This document shows positions 31,370 through 40,291 of a DNA stretch of 64,000 bases, piece by piece; the first letter of the stretch is position 1; every line of letters starts with the position of its first letter. Location of the stretch: assembly GCA_963745915.1 (NCBI GenBank), contig CAVUZA010000002.1, positions 2,294,001-2,358,000 of the forward strand, written 5' to 3'. The stretch comes from VRUE01 sp963745915 (GTDB lineage: Bacteria; Actinomycetota; Thermoleophilia; Solirubrobacterales; 70-9). The position numbers were made by a program, and so were the translations under genes. Below the pieces are notes generated by a model, which saw only the letters and a program-made list of their open reading frames with translations, ran no database searches and was not told where the DNA came from.

Positions 31370-33547
31370 CTATTCCGAAACCACGACGGGCGACTCGGCG
31401 TCCTCGTCGGCGGCCTCGGCCGCCGCGCCGCCGCCGGTGAGCCGGGCGAGGTCGGCCGGGCCGACCAGCACCTGGCGCGGTTTGGAGCCTTCGTAGCCGG
31501 AGATCACGCCCCGCCGCTCGAGCATGTCGATCAGCCGCCCGGCGCGCGTGTAGCCGACCCGCAGGCGGCGCTGGATCATCGAGACCGAGGCGGTTTCGGT
31601 CTCGACCACGACCCGGATCGCGTCGTCGAGCAGGTCGTCGCTGTCGGGGTCGTTGTCGCCCTCGGCTTCGACCCCCTGCTCCTCGTGCACCTCGAGCAGC
31701 TCCTGCTCGAATTCCGGTTCGCCCTGCTTGGCCCAGTGGCCGGTGACGCGGGCGATCTCCTCCTCGGTGACGAAGGCGCCCTGGATCCGCTGCAGCTTCG
31801 AGGTGCCGGCGCCGCGGAAGAGCATGTCGCCCTGGCCGAGCAGGGCCTCCGCCCCGCCCTGGTCGAGGATCACCCGCGAGTCGGTCTGCGAGGAGACGGC
31901 GAATGCGATCCGGGCCGGGATGTTGACCTTGATCGTGCCGGTGATGATGTCGGTCGAGGGCCGCTGGGTGGCGAGCACGAGGTGGATGCCGGTGGCGCGC
32001 GACTTCTGCGCCAGGCGGATGATCGAGTCCTCGACCTCGGCCGGGGAGACCATCATCAGGTCGGCGAGCTCGTCGATCACGCAGAGGATGTGCGGCAGCG
32101 GCGGCTCGCCGGCCTTGGCCCGGGCGCGGTTGAGCTCGCCCAGGTTGCGGCAGCGGGCCTGGCCCATGATCCCGTAGCGGCTCTCCATCTCGCCGATCAG
32201 GTTGGCCAGCACGTTGGCCGCCAGCCGCGGCGAGGTGACCACCGGGGTCAGCAGGTGGGGCACGTTCTCGTAGTGGTTGAGCTCGACCTGCTTGGGGTCG
32301 ACGAGGACGAGGCGCACGTCGTTGGGCGAGGCCTGCATCAGGATCGAGGCGAGGATCGCGTTGACGCAGCCCGACTTGCCCGAGCCGGTGGTGCCGGCGA
32401 CGAGCACGTGCGGCATCTTGGCCAGGTCGGTCCAGACCGCGTTGCCGTCGATGCCCTTGCCGAGCCAGGCGACCAGCGGCGAGGTCTTCTCCGGCCGGTC
32501 GGCGTAGATGTCGCCGAGGCGGACGATCCGCCGGCGGCTGTTCGGCACCTCGACCCCAACCGCCTGCTTGCCCGGGATCGGGGCGAGGATGCGGATGTCG
32601 GTCGATGCCAGCGCGTAGGCGAGGTCGTTGGCCAGCTCGGTCACCTTCTTGACTTTGGTGCCGGGCGCGAGGCGCAGTTCGTAGCGCGAGACGTGCGGGC
32701 CGCTGACGATGCCGACGATCTTCGCCTCGACGCCGAAGTGGCCGAGGGTCTCGACCAGCTTGCGGCCGACCGCCTCGTGGTCGCGCGGGTCGACCCCACC
32801 GTCGCCCTTGCCCCGCTCCAGGGCCTTGGCCGGCGGCGGCCGGTAGTCGATCTCCTCCGAGGCGGTGACGCCGCGCGCCTTGCCCTGCGGGGTGAGCGCC
32901 ACCTGCTCGGGCTCGGGCGACCCCTCCCCCTCTCCGAGCGCCTTCTCTTCTTCGGCCTCGATCTGGGCCAGCTCGGCGTCGAAGTCCTGGGTCACCGGCT
33001 CGGCGGCCGGCTCCTCCCCGTCCTCCTCCTCGGCGATCGCCACCGTCGGCTCGACGTCGTCGTCCTCGGGGTAGGAGCTCATCACGTCGGTCGGCGCGGC
33101 GAGGGTCTCGAAGGCGTCGGTCTCGGCCCGCGCCTCGCGGCGCGCGTCGCGGGTGCGGGCGACCGTGTCGGCCACGCCCCTGCCGCCGAGGAAGACGGCC
33201 CGGGCGCCGCGGCCGATGCCGCGGAAGAGGGTCGAGATCGAGGTGCCGGTGACCAGCAGCCCGCCGGCGAGCAGCATCAGCACGGTGAAGATCCGCGCCC
33301 CGACCGTGCCGAACAGGTACTCGAGCCCGGTTTCGAGCCCGTAGCCGACCTTGCCCCCGTCCCAGCCGAAGAAGAGCACGAAGCAGAGGTAGACACCGGC
33401 GGCGATCAGCCCCAGCCCGATCAGGTCGAGGTGACGCTGCTCGAGCGCCGCCGGCAGGTGCAGCCGCGGCCGCGACGCCGCCTTGCCCTTCCCTTTGCTC
33501 TTCGGCTTCTTGCGGGCAGCGGAGGGCTTCTTCTTGCGCACGAACAT
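31370..33547 (-). CDS. ftsK: DNA translocase FtsK/SpoIIIE
   Basis: A 725-residue septal DNA translocase. After a very basic N-terminus come four membrane helices, an acidic linker, and the motor domain with Walker A in VAGTTGSGKSGCVN, VIDELADLMM and LATQRPSTDIITG. The C-terminal gamma winged-helix domain (TASVSMIQRRLRVGYTRAGRLIDMLE) reads KOPS-type sequences. It pumps chromosome termini through the closing septum. ATG 33547 (MFVRKKKPSA) was chosen over an ATG 81 bases upstream whose extra residues overlap a hairpin. Confidence 0.95.
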   Translation of the reverse strand: MFVRKKKPSAARKKPKSKGKGKAASRPRLHLPAALEQRHLDLIGLGLIAAGVYLCFVLFFGWDGGKVGYGLETGLEYLFGTVGARIFTVLMLLAGGLLVTGTSISTLFRGIGRGARAVFLGGRGVADTVARTRDARREARAETDAFETLAAPTDVMSSYPEDDDVEPTVAIAEEEDGEEPAAEPVTQDFDAELAQIEAEEEKALGEGEGSPEPEQVALTPQGKARGVTASEEIDYRPPPAKALERGKGDGGVDPRDHEAVGRKLVETLGHFGVEAKIVGIVSGPHVSRYELRLAPGTKVKKVTELANDLAYALASTDIRILAPIPGKQAVGVEVPNSRRRIVRLGDIYADRPEKTSPLVAWLGKGIDGNAVWTDLAKMPHVLVAGTTGSGKSGCVNAILASILMQASPNDVRLVLVDPKQVELNHYENVPHLLTPVVTSPRLAANVLANLIGEMESRYGIMGQARCRNLGELNRARAKAGEPPLPHILCVIDELADLMMVSPAEVEDSIIRLAQKSRATGIHLVLATQRPSTDIITGTIKVNIPARIAFAVSSQTDSRVILDQGGAEALLGQGDMLFRGAGTSKLQRIQGAFVTEEEIARVTGHWAKQGEPEFEQELLEVHEEQGVEAEGDNDPDSDDLLDDAIRVVVETETASVSMIQRRLRVGYTRAGRLIDMLERRGVISGYEGSKPRQVLVGPADLARLTGGGAAAEAADEDAESPVVVSE

Positions 33548-33589
33548 GGCGACACGCTTCGACGCCGACCCCCGCACCCCTGCGCCCCA

Positions 33590-33645
33590 CCCGCTGACTT
33601 CCCGGTTCGGGGTGCATATGCGTCCCAAACCAGGAAGTCAGCGGG
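33590..33645. repeat. palindromic hairpin between ftsK and the response regulator gene
   Basis: A 13-bp perfect stem (33590-33602 with 33633-33645, arm CCCGCTGACTTCC) continues after a C-A mismatch with GGTT/AACC. A second C-A mismatch and GGG/CCC follow, closing a 12-nt loop GTGCATATGCGT. The loop shares TATGCGTC, in the same structural position, with the hairpin at 7357-7411. The arms of both begin CCCGC(C/T)GAC. It lies in the divergent promoter region of ftsK and the two-component genes. Confidence 0.7.
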
Positions 33646-33702
33646 TAAAGGGGGCGTAAATTCCGGCTGGCGCGCCGGATTGCGGGGTTAAGATCGTTGG
33701 GG

Positions 33703-34398
33703 ATGCTGGCCAGCGACCCGGAGACCGCCACCGCGCGCGTGCTCGTCGTCGAGGACGACGTCGAGATCGCCGACGTGCTGCGGCGCTCGCTGCGCCAGGA
33801 GGGCTACGAGGTGAAGACCAGCGGCGACGGGGTCGAGGCGCTCGACCTCGCCACCGGCTTCATGCCCGACCTGGTCGTGCTCGACCTCGGCCTGCCGCGG
33901 CTGGACGGGATCGAGGTCTGCCGCCGGCTGCGCGCCGAGGGCGACGTGCCGATCCTGATGCTGACCGCGCGGGCCGAGACCGAGGACCGGGTCGGCGGCC
34001 TCGACAGCGGCGCCGACGACTACCTGGTCAAGCCCTTCGAGCGCACCGAGCTGCTGGCCCGGATCCGCGCCCTGCTGCGCCGCCGCCCGCCGCGCGGCGC
34101 CGCCTCGCTCGAGGTTGCCGACCTCAGCCTCAACCCCGACACCCGCGAGGTGCGCCGCGGCGAGCGCGAGCTGGAGCTGACCAACCGCGAGTTCGAGCTG
34201 CTCGAGTTCCTGATGCGCAACGAGCGCCTGGTCGTCTCCCGCGAGCGCCTGCTCGACGAGGTCTGGGGCTATGACCCGATGGCGGCGACCAACACGATCG
34301 ACGTCTTCATCTCCAACCTGCGCCGCAAGCTCGAGGCCGGCGGCGAGACGCGGCTGCTGCACACCAAACGCGGCGCCGGTTACGTGCTCAAGGGCTGA
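33703..34398 (+). CDS. OmpR/PhoB-family response regulator
   Basis: A 231-residue two-component response regulator. The receiver domain has the acidic pocket (VVEDDVEIAD), the phosphorylation aspartate in LVVLDLGLPRLDG and lysine in LVKPF. The C-terminal winged helix (LTNREFELLEFLM, VSRERLLDEVWGY, TNTIDVFISNLRRKLE, RGAGYVL) binds direct repeats. Its nearest well-known relatives are MprA/TcrA of actinobacteria. The kinase gene starts two bases after its stop. ATG 33703 was chosen; a TTG six bases upstream is possible. Confidence 0.92.
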   Translation: MLASDPETATARVLVVEDDVEIADVLRRSLRQEGYEVKTSGDGVEALDLATGFMPDLVVLDLGLPRLDGIEVCRRLRAEGDVPILMLTARAETEDRVGGLDSGADDYLVKPFERTELLARIRALLRRRPPRGAASLEVADLSLNPDTREVRRGERELELTNREFELLEFLMRNERLVVSRERLLDEVWGYDPMAATNTIDVFISNLRRKLEAGGETRLLHTKRGAGYVLKG

Positions 34399-34399
34399 G

Positions 34400-35857
34400 G
34401 TGCGCCGGCTGGGCAAGCTCGTCGCCTGGTGGCCGGCCAAGTGGCGGCCGAACAGCTGGCCGGTGCGCTGGCGCCTGGCCGGCGTCTCGGCCGGCCTCAC
34501 CCTGGCGATCCTGCTCGTCTTCGGCGCGATCATCGGCCAGCTGGCGACCAGCCGCATCCGCGACGACTTCAACCGCGAGGTGCGCGACGCCGCGCAGGCC
34601 CTGGCGGCCGAATTCCGCATCGTCTACACCCCGCTGGGAACCCTCTCGCTGCAGCGCGGCCCCGAACTCGACGACTTCGTCCGCCCCGACGGCGCCTCGG
34701 CGAGGATCTACGACGTCAACCTGACCCAGGTCAAGCAGAGCACCGGCGCCGCGCCGCTCGGCCCGCTCAGCCCCGGCCTCTCCAGCTTCGGCGAAATGCG
34801 GGTGGCGACGGCGCCGATCACTAACGAAGCGGGCACCACGACCGGCTTCGTCCAGTACGGCCGCAGCGTCGCCCACGTCGACTCGACCGTCGACCGGCTC
34901 TGGCTCTTCGTCGTCGCCGGCATCCTCGGCGGCACGCTCTTCGCCTGCCTCGCCGGGGTCGCTATCGCGGCGCGGGCGATGCGGCCGATCTCGGCCCTGA
35001 CCGCGACCGCGCGCGAGGTCGCCGACACCGGCGACCCCTCCGGCCACATGCCCGACCCCAAAGTCGAGGACGAGGTCGGCGAGCTGGCCCGCACCCTGGA
35101 GCAGATGCTGCGCTCGCTCGACGACGCCCGCGCCGAGCGCGAGGCGGCGCTGCGCAAGCAGCGCGAGTTCGTCGCCGACGCCTCGCACGAGCTGCGCACG
35201 CCGCTGACCAGCGTGCTCGCCAACCTCGAACTGCTGCAGGCCTCGCTCGAGCAGCCCAGCCAGGAGGACGAGCGGGCGATGGTCGACTCGGCCCTGCGCT
35301 CCTCGAAGCGGATGAGCCGCCTGGTCGCCGACCTGCTGCTGCTCGCCCGCGCCGACGCTGGCCGCGTCAGCCAGCGCCGCTCCTGCGACCTGGCCGAGAT
35401 CGGCCGCGACGCGGCGGCCGAGGTCCTGCCCCTGCTCGGCGACCGCGAGCTGACGGTCGAGGCCGACGAGGCCCTGCCGCTCGACGGCAACCCCGACGAG
35501 CTGCACCGCCTGGTCCTCAACCTGCTCGACAACGCCGCCCGCCACACCCCGGCCGGGGCGCGGATCGAGCTGCGCCTGCGCCGCCGCGGCCGCGAGGCCG
35601 AGCTCGAGGTCGCCGACGACGGGCCCGGCATCCCGCCCGAGCTGCGCGGTCAGGTCTTCGACCGCTTCGTCCGCGGCGAGGGCCCGGCCGACACCGCGGT
35701 CGGCGCCGGCAGCGGCCTCGGCCTGGCCATCGTCCGAGCCGTCGCCGGCTCCCACCGGGGCAGCGTCGAGGTCGCCGAGTCGCCCTCCGGCGGCGCCCTC
35801 TTCCGCATCCGCCTGCCGCTCGGTGACGGCCCGCGACAGGCCGTCGCCGCAACCTAA
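34400..35857 (+). CDS. sensor histidine kinase
   Basis: A 485-residue membrane histidine kinase starting with GTG at 34400. Two membrane helices (LTLAILLVFGAIIGQL and LWLFVVAGILGGTLFACLAG) flank an extracytoplasmic sensor of about 120 residues. A HAMP domain, the phospho-acceptor motif FVADASHELRTPL, then N-box NLLDNAARHT and G-boxes VADDGPGIP and GSGLGLAIVRA follow. It is coupled to the response regulator as an MprB-like pair sensing the envelope. Confidence 0.92.
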   Translation: MRRLGKLVAWWPAKWRPNSWPVRWRLAGVSAGLTLAILLVFGAIIGQLATSRIRDDFNREVRDAAQALAAEFRIVYTPLGTLSLQRGPELDDFVRPDGASARIYDVNLTQVKQSTGAAPLGPLSPGLSSFGEMRVATAPITNEAGTTTGFVQYGRSVAHVDSTVDRLWLFVVAGILGGTLFACLAGVAIAARAMRPISALTATAREVADTGDPSGHMPDPKVEDEVGELARTLEQMLRSLDDARAEREAALRKQREFVADASHELRTPLTSVLANLELLQASLEQPSQEDERAMVDSALRSSKRMSRLVADLLLLARADAGRVSQRRSCDLAEIGRDAAAEVLPLLGDRELTVEADEALPLDGNPDELHRLVLNLLDNAARHTPAGARIELRLRRRGREAELEVADDGPGIPPELRGQVFDRFVRGEGPADTAVGAGSGLGLAIVRAVAGSHRGSVEVAESPSGGALFRIRLPLGDGPRQAVAAT

Positions 35858-35909
35858 GACGCGCCCCAGGACCAGTGCGTTCCGAAATCCGTCCTTCCGG
35901 TTGGAAAGG

Positions 35910-36701
35910 ATGGCGCCGATGCCGGAGGAGCAGGCAGGGGACCCGCGCGAGGCACGCGCTCAGCAGGTGCAGGACTGGCTGGAATGGCCGGTCATCGGCG
36001 CGGCACTTCTGACCATCCCGATCATCGTCATCCAGGAGTCGCACCTCGGCGGTGCTTGGCCTGCCGTTGCAACCGCGATGAGCTGGACACTTTGGTCCGT
36101 CTTCCTCCTCGAGGTCATCTTGATGCTCTGGCTGGTGCCAAATCGAGGTCGGTGGGCGCGCGATCACCTGATCGACTTGGCTGTCGTAATTCTCACTCCG
36201 CCCTTCGCGCCGGCCGCCTGGCAGGCGACCCGCCTGTTCCGTTTGATCCGTTTGCTGCGGCTGGTGCGCCTCTTCTCGCTCCGCCGGGTGCTTTCCCTGG
36301 AGGGCATCAAGTACACAGCGCTGATCGCCGTAGGGATGGTCATCTTCGGGGGCGCCGTGTTTGCCGTGATCGAACGTGAAAGCGGCACCACGACATGGGA
36401 TGGGATCTGGTGGGCGATGACGACCGTGACAACGGTCGGCTATGGCGACATCACGCCGCACTCGGACACAGGGCGCATTCTCGGAATGATCATCATGTTC
36501 GTCGGCATCGGATTCGTCGCCCTGCTGACGGCATTCATCGCGGATCGCTTCATCAATGTCCAGATGGAGACGGAGCAGAAGGAGGACCTGATCCTGGATG
36601 AGATTCGGGCCATTCGGTCTCGCCTGGATTCGCTGGAGCGAGAATCTCGCCTGGCGGCGCACACTTCGCCGGACGGGGCCAGCATCGCCGACCCACCATG
36701 A
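35910..36701 (+). CDS. voltage-gated potassium channel
   Basis: A 263-residue six-helix channel subunit. The S4 voltage sensor has arginines every third residue (TRLFRLIRLLRLVRLFSLRR), and the selectivity filter TTVGYGD lies between S5 and S6. A short coiled-coil-like cytoplasmic tail (EIRAIRSRLDSLERESRL) probably assembles the tetramer. ATG 35910 is preceded by GGTTGGAAAGG. It lies 52 bases after the histidine kinase and may share its promoter. An intrinsic terminator lies downstream at 36770. Confidence 0.9.
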   Translation: MAPMPEEQAGDPREARAQQVQDWLEWPVIGAALLTIPIIVIQESHLGGAWPAVATAMSWTLWSVFLLEVILMLWLVPNRGRWARDHLIDLAVVILTPPFAPAAWQATRLFRLIRLLRLVRLFSLRRVLSLEGIKYTALIAVGMVIFGGAVFAVIERESGTTTWDGIWWAMTTVTTVGYGDITPHSDTGRILGMIIMFVGIGFVALLTAFIADRFINVQMETEQKEDLILDEIRAIRSRLDSLERESRLAAHTSPDGASIADPP

Positions 36702-36714
36702 AGTCCTTATGCCC

Positions 36715-36748
36715 GCTTAAGCAACGCTTTAGCGGCCCGGCCTAGATT
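36715..36748 (+). promoter_or_regulatory. candidate activator-dependent promoter of a short transcript
   Basis: Two near-palindromic octamers GCTTAAGC (36715-36722) and GCTTTAGC (36726-36733) start 11 bp apart, the spacing used by OmpR-family dimers, and TAGATT (36743-36748) resembles a -10 box. The predicted transcript would begin near 36755 and end at the terminator at 36811, giving an RNA of roughly 55-60 nt. No reading frame starts here. Confidence 0.35.
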
Positions 36749-36769
36749 CGTCTGCGGACGAGACACACA

Positions 36770-36811
36770 GGGCCCGCCGAGATCTCCCCAACAGCTCGGC
36801 GGGTCCTTTTT
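36770..36811 (+). terminator. intrinsic terminator
   Basis: A 12-bp stem (36770-36781 GGGCCCGCCGAG with 36795-36806) containing one G-U pair is followed by TTTTT (36807-36811). It ends transcription from the K+ channel gene or from a short RNA starting about 36755. Confidence 0.88.
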
Positions 36812-36821
36812 CGTCAGCGAC

Positions 36822-36959
36822 TCAGCGCCGGCACTCGGAGACGTACTCGGACGCGGTCTTGCCCTCGCCCTTCGGTTTTACCGGCTCGGGAAGCTCTGCC
36901 TTGGTGCCCGGTCGCACCACGCCGGCAGCGATCATCTTGGCGATGTGCCGCGACTCCAT
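36822..36959 (-). CDS. small hypothetical protein
   Basis: A 45-residue reading frame, MESRHIAKMIAAGVVRPGTKAELPEPVKP..., with a charged C-terminus ending TASEYVSECRR. The central MIAAGVVRPGT resembles the middle of short VapB-like antitoxins, but no toxin gene is adjacent. The frame is open to an ATG at 37028, which would add 23 residues. It lies between the terminator and the rnj gene. Low certainty. Confidence 0.4.
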   Translation of the reverse strand: MESRHIAKMIAAGVVRPGTKAELPEPVKPKGEGKTASEYVSECRR

Positions 36960-37059
36960 GCGTCCAAACGATAGGCCATGCTGCAGCCGAGTCTTCCACT
37001 GTTCGTGACGCAGCCCCAGGCGAGACAAGCGACCGCGGAATGCGAATCGCGTAGGTCGT

Positions 37060-38724
37060 TCAGACCTCGACTACTACGGGGATGATCATCGGGCGGCGCT
37101 TTAGGCGTTCGTAGACGAGGCCGGCGACGGCGTCGTGGAGGTCTTCCTGGACCAGGTGCAGCTCGCGGGTGCCGGCCTGGGCGGCGTCCTCGAGCGAGTC
37201 CTCGACCACGTCCTTGAGCTCGTCGACGAGGGCGTCGGCCTCGTCGAGGAAGGCGACGCCGCGGAAGAGAACTTCGGGGTCGGCGATCACGTGGCCGTCC
37301 TCCTGGGAGATCGTGGCGACGACGATGAAGATGCCGTCGGCGGAGATATCGCGGCGGTCGCGCAGGGCGACGTCGTCGGGTTCGCCGACGTTGACCCCGT
37401 CGACGTAGATCACCCCGGCGTGGATGTCCTCGCCGAAGCGGGCGCCCTTGGCGTCGATCTCCAGCGGCAGGCCGTTGTGGCCTTTGAAGATCCGCTCCCC
37501 CTCGACCCCGACCGATTCGGCCAGCTCGGCGTGCAGGCGCAGGCGCTGGTGGTCGCCGTGCACGGGCAGCACGTACTGCGGCTTGGTCAGGTTGAGCATC
37601 AGCTTCAGCTCCTCCTGCCAGCCGTGGCCGGAGGCGTGGATCGGCGCCTGCTTGGCGGTCACCACCGAGGCCCCGATCTCGTAGATGCGGTCGATCGTCT
37701 CGTTGACGGCGCGCTCGTTGCCGGGCACCGGCGTCGCCGAGAAGACGACCGTGTCGCCGGAGTGCAGCTCGACGTCGCGGTGGTCGTTGTTGGCCATCCG
37801 CCGCAGCGCCGAGAGCGGCTCGCCCTGGCTGCCGGTCGAGATCACCACCACCTTCTCGTCGGGGAAGCTCTCGATCTCGCGCGGCTGGATCAGCAGCCCC
37901 GGCGGCGCCTTGGCGACCCCGAGGTTGGAGGCGATGTTGAAGTTCTTGCGCATCGAGCGGCCGACCAGCGCCACCCGCCGGTCGAGCGCCACCGCGGCGT
38001 CGATCACCTGCTGCACGCGGTGGATGTTGGAGGCGAAGGAGGTGACGACGATCCGCCCCTCGCAGGCGGCGAAGGTCTCCAGCAGGGCCGGGCCGACGCT
38101 CGACTCCGAGGGCGCCACGCCGGGCCGGTCAGCGTTGGTCGAGTCGCCGCAGAGCAGCAGCAGCCCTTCGCTGCCGATCTCGGCCAGGCGCGAGATGTCG
38201 GCCGGCCGGCCGTCGACCGGGGTCTGGTCGAACTTGTAGTCGCCGGTCATCAGCACCTTGCCCAGCGGCGTGCTGAGCAGCACCCCGCGCGCGTCGGGGA
38301 TCGAGTGCGAGAGGTGGATCAGCTCGAGCTCGAAGGGACCGGCCTTGACCGTCTCCCCCGCCGGCAGCTCCTCCAGCGGCGCGTCCTTGAGCTTGTGCTC
38401 GTCGAGCTTGGAGCGGACCATGCCGACGGTCAGCAGGCCGCCGTAGATCACCGGCGGCGAGCCGATCTCACGCAGCACGTAGGGCAGCGCCCCGACGTGG
38501 TCCTCGTGGCCGTGGGTGAGGACGATCGCCTCGATGTCCTCGGCGCGGTCGCGCAGGTAGGAGAAGTCGGGCAGCACCAGGTCGATGCCGAGCATCTCGG
38601 CGGTCGGGAACATCAGCCCCGTGTCGACGACGACGATCCGCCCGTCGTACTCGATCACGGTCATGTTCTTGCCGATCTCGCCCAGCCCCCCGAGCGGCAG
38701 CACGCGCAGCTTGCCGGCGGCCAC
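37060..38724 (-). CDS. rnj: ribonuclease J
   Basis: A 554-residue metallo-beta-lactamase/beta-CASP ribonuclease with both endo- and 5'-3' exonuclease activity expected. The metal motif LTHGHEDHVGALPY, the beta-CASP region with SSVGP and STGSQGEP, and the HASGHGWQEELKLMLNL motif are present, with a C-terminal domain of about 100 residues. Start is GTG at 38724, sharing one base with the dapA stop (TAGTG). The dapA-rnj order is common in Actinobacteria. Confidence 0.94.
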   Translation of the reverse strand: MAAGKLRVLPLGGLGEIGKNMTVIEYDGRIVVVDTGLMFPTAEMLGIDLVLPDFSYLRDRAEDIEAIVLTHGHEDHVGALPYVLREIGSPPVIYGGLLTVGMVRSKLDEHKLKDAPLEELPAGETVKAGPFELELIHLSHSIPDARGVLLSTPLGKVLMTGDYKFDQTPVDGRPADISRLAEIGSEGLLLLCGDSTNADRPGVAPSESSVGPALLETFAACEGRIVVTSFASNIHRVQQVIDAAVALDRRVALVGRSMRKNFNIASNLGVAKAPPGLLIQPREIESFPDEKVVVISTGSQGEPLSALRRMANNDHRDVELHSGDTVVFSATPVPGNERAVNETIDRIYEIGASVVTAKQAPIHASGHGWQEELKLMLNLTKPQYVLPVHGDHQRLRLHAELAESVGVEGERIFKGHNGLPLEIDAKGARFGEDIHAGVIYVDGVNVGEPDDVALRDRRDISADGIFIVVATISQEDGHVIADPEVLFRGVAFLDEADALVDELKDVVEDSLEDAAQAGTRELHLVQEDLHDAVAGLVYERLKRRPMIIPVVVEV

Positions 38725-39600
38725 TAGGCGTTCACCCTGATGCCGACGCCTTCGAGGGCGCCCCTGACGACCGCGCGCTGCTCGGCGTCGGCCGGGACGA
38801 GCGGCAGGCGCAGCGTGTCGGTCGGGATCAGACCGGTCATCGCCAGTGCCGCCTTGACCGGGATCGGGTTGGTGGTGACGCCCATCGCCGCGTAGACCTC
38901 GCGCAGGGTGGCGTCGACCTCGCGGGCGCGGTCGAGCTCGCCGGCCTGCATCAGGTCCCAGATCTCGCGCATCTGCGGGCCGACCAGGTGCGAGGCGACG
39001 CAGAATCCCGCCGCTGCCGCCGATCTCCAGCGTCTTGAGGAAGATGTCGTCGTTGCCGGCGAGCACGTCCATGCCCTCGATCGGCTCCAGGTCGTCGTTG
39101 TTGGCCTGCTTGACGGCGACCACGTTCTCGATCTTGGCCAGCTCGGCGAGCGCCGCCGGCGGCACGTTGACGACCACCCGCGAGGGGATGTTGTAGGCGA
39201 TGATCGGCAGCTCCGGCACGGCGGCGGCGATCGTCTCGAAGTGGGCCTGGATCCCGGCCGGGTTGGGCTTGTTGTAGTAGGGCGTGACGATCAGCGCCGC
39301 GTCGGCGCCGGCCTGCACCGCGCCCTTGGTCAGCTCGATCGAGTGGTCGGTGTAGTTGGTCCCCGTGCCGCAGACGAGCAGCACCTCGTCGCCGACCTCG
39401 CGGCGCACCGCCTCGACCAGGACCAGCGCCTCCTCGTCGGTCAGGGTCGGCGCCTCGCCGGTCGAGCCGGAGATCACCAGGCCGTGCGAGCCGTGCTCGA
39501 GCAGGTGGGTGGCGAGCCGCAGGGCGGCGGCCTCGTCGACCGCGCCGTTCTCCCCGAACGGGGTCGCCATCGCCGTCAAAACACCGCGGATCTCCTTCAT
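38724..39600 (-). CDS. dapA: 4-hydroxy-tetrahydrodipicolinate synthase, frameshifted
   Basis: Condenses pyruvate and aspartate semialdehyde, the first step to diaminopimelate and lysine. Motifs GSTGEAPTLTDEE and the Y-containing TPYYNKPNPAG match DapA, and the Schiff-base lysine is in NVVAVKQANND. Near 39004-39005 an extra base in GGGATTCTGCG shifts the frame. The continuation ...CVASHLVGPQMREIWDLM... to the stop at 38724 is intact in the next frame. Because the gene is essential and intact either side, an assembly error is more likely than decay. Confidence 0.85.
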
Positions 39601-39625
39601 CGGGCCAGGGTATCGCGCAGGGCCG

Positions 39626-40291
39626 TCACAGCAGCTTCTCCAGGCCGACGGTGAAGCGCTCGGGCAGGCCGCCGACCCTGCGCACCGCGAGCAGCACGCC
39701 GGGCATGAACGAGCGCCGGTCGATCGAGTCGTGGCGCAGGCTCAGCGTCTGCCCGACGCCGCCGAAGACGACCTCCTGGTGGGCGACCAGGCCGGGTAGG
39801 CGGACCGAGTGGATCGGCCGGTGGACGTTGCCGCCGGCGGCGTCGATCAGCTCCGCGGTGCGCTTCGCCGTGCCCGAGGGCGCGTCTAGCTTCTTGTCGT
39901 GGTGCAGCTCGACGATCTCGCACTCGGGCATGTGCGGGGCGATCCGCTGGGCGACCTCCATCAGCAGCACCGCGCCGATCGCGAAGTTGGGGGCGACGAA
40001 GCAGTTGGCCTGCGAGGCCTCGGCCGCGGCGCGCAGCGCCTCGAGGTCGAAGCCGGTGGTGCCGACGACGACGTGGACGCCCGCCGCCAGGCAGGCTTCG
40101 GCGTTGGCCAGGGCGGTGTCGGGCGTGGTGAAGTCGACGACGACGTCGGCCTCGCCGAGGACCGCGGCCAGCTCGGTCTCCAGCGCCGGGTCGGCGCGGC
40201 CGGACAGCTCGGTGTCCTCGGCCTCGGCGACCGCCTCGCAGACGGCCTCGCCCATGCGCCCGGCGGCGCCGGAGACGGCGACCCGGATCAC
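39626..40291 (-). CDS. dapB: 4-hydroxy-tetrahydrodipicolinate reductase
   Basis: A 221-residue reductase giving tetrahydrodipicolinate, the substrate of the DapL-like enzyme encoded at 11099. The nucleotide-binding motif is VSGAAGRMGEAV; VDFTTPD, GTTGF and the catalytic ELHHDKKLDAPSGTA stretch are clear. The start is GTG at 40291, overlapping the M16 protease stop as GTGA. dapA follows 25 bases downstream. It is shorter than the E. coli enzyme but typical for high-GC Gram-positives. Confidence 0.93.
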   Translation of the reverse strand: MIRVAVSGAAGRMGEAVCEAVAEAEDTELSGRADPALETELAAVLGEADVVVDFTTPDTALANAEACLAAGVHVVVGTTGFDLEALRAAAEASQANCFVAPNFAIGAVLLMEVAQRIAPHMPECEIVELHHDKKLDAPSGTAKRTAELIDAAGGNVHRPIHSVRLPGLVAHQEVVFGGVGQTLSLRHDSIDRRSFMPGVLLAVRRVGGLPERFTVGLEKLL

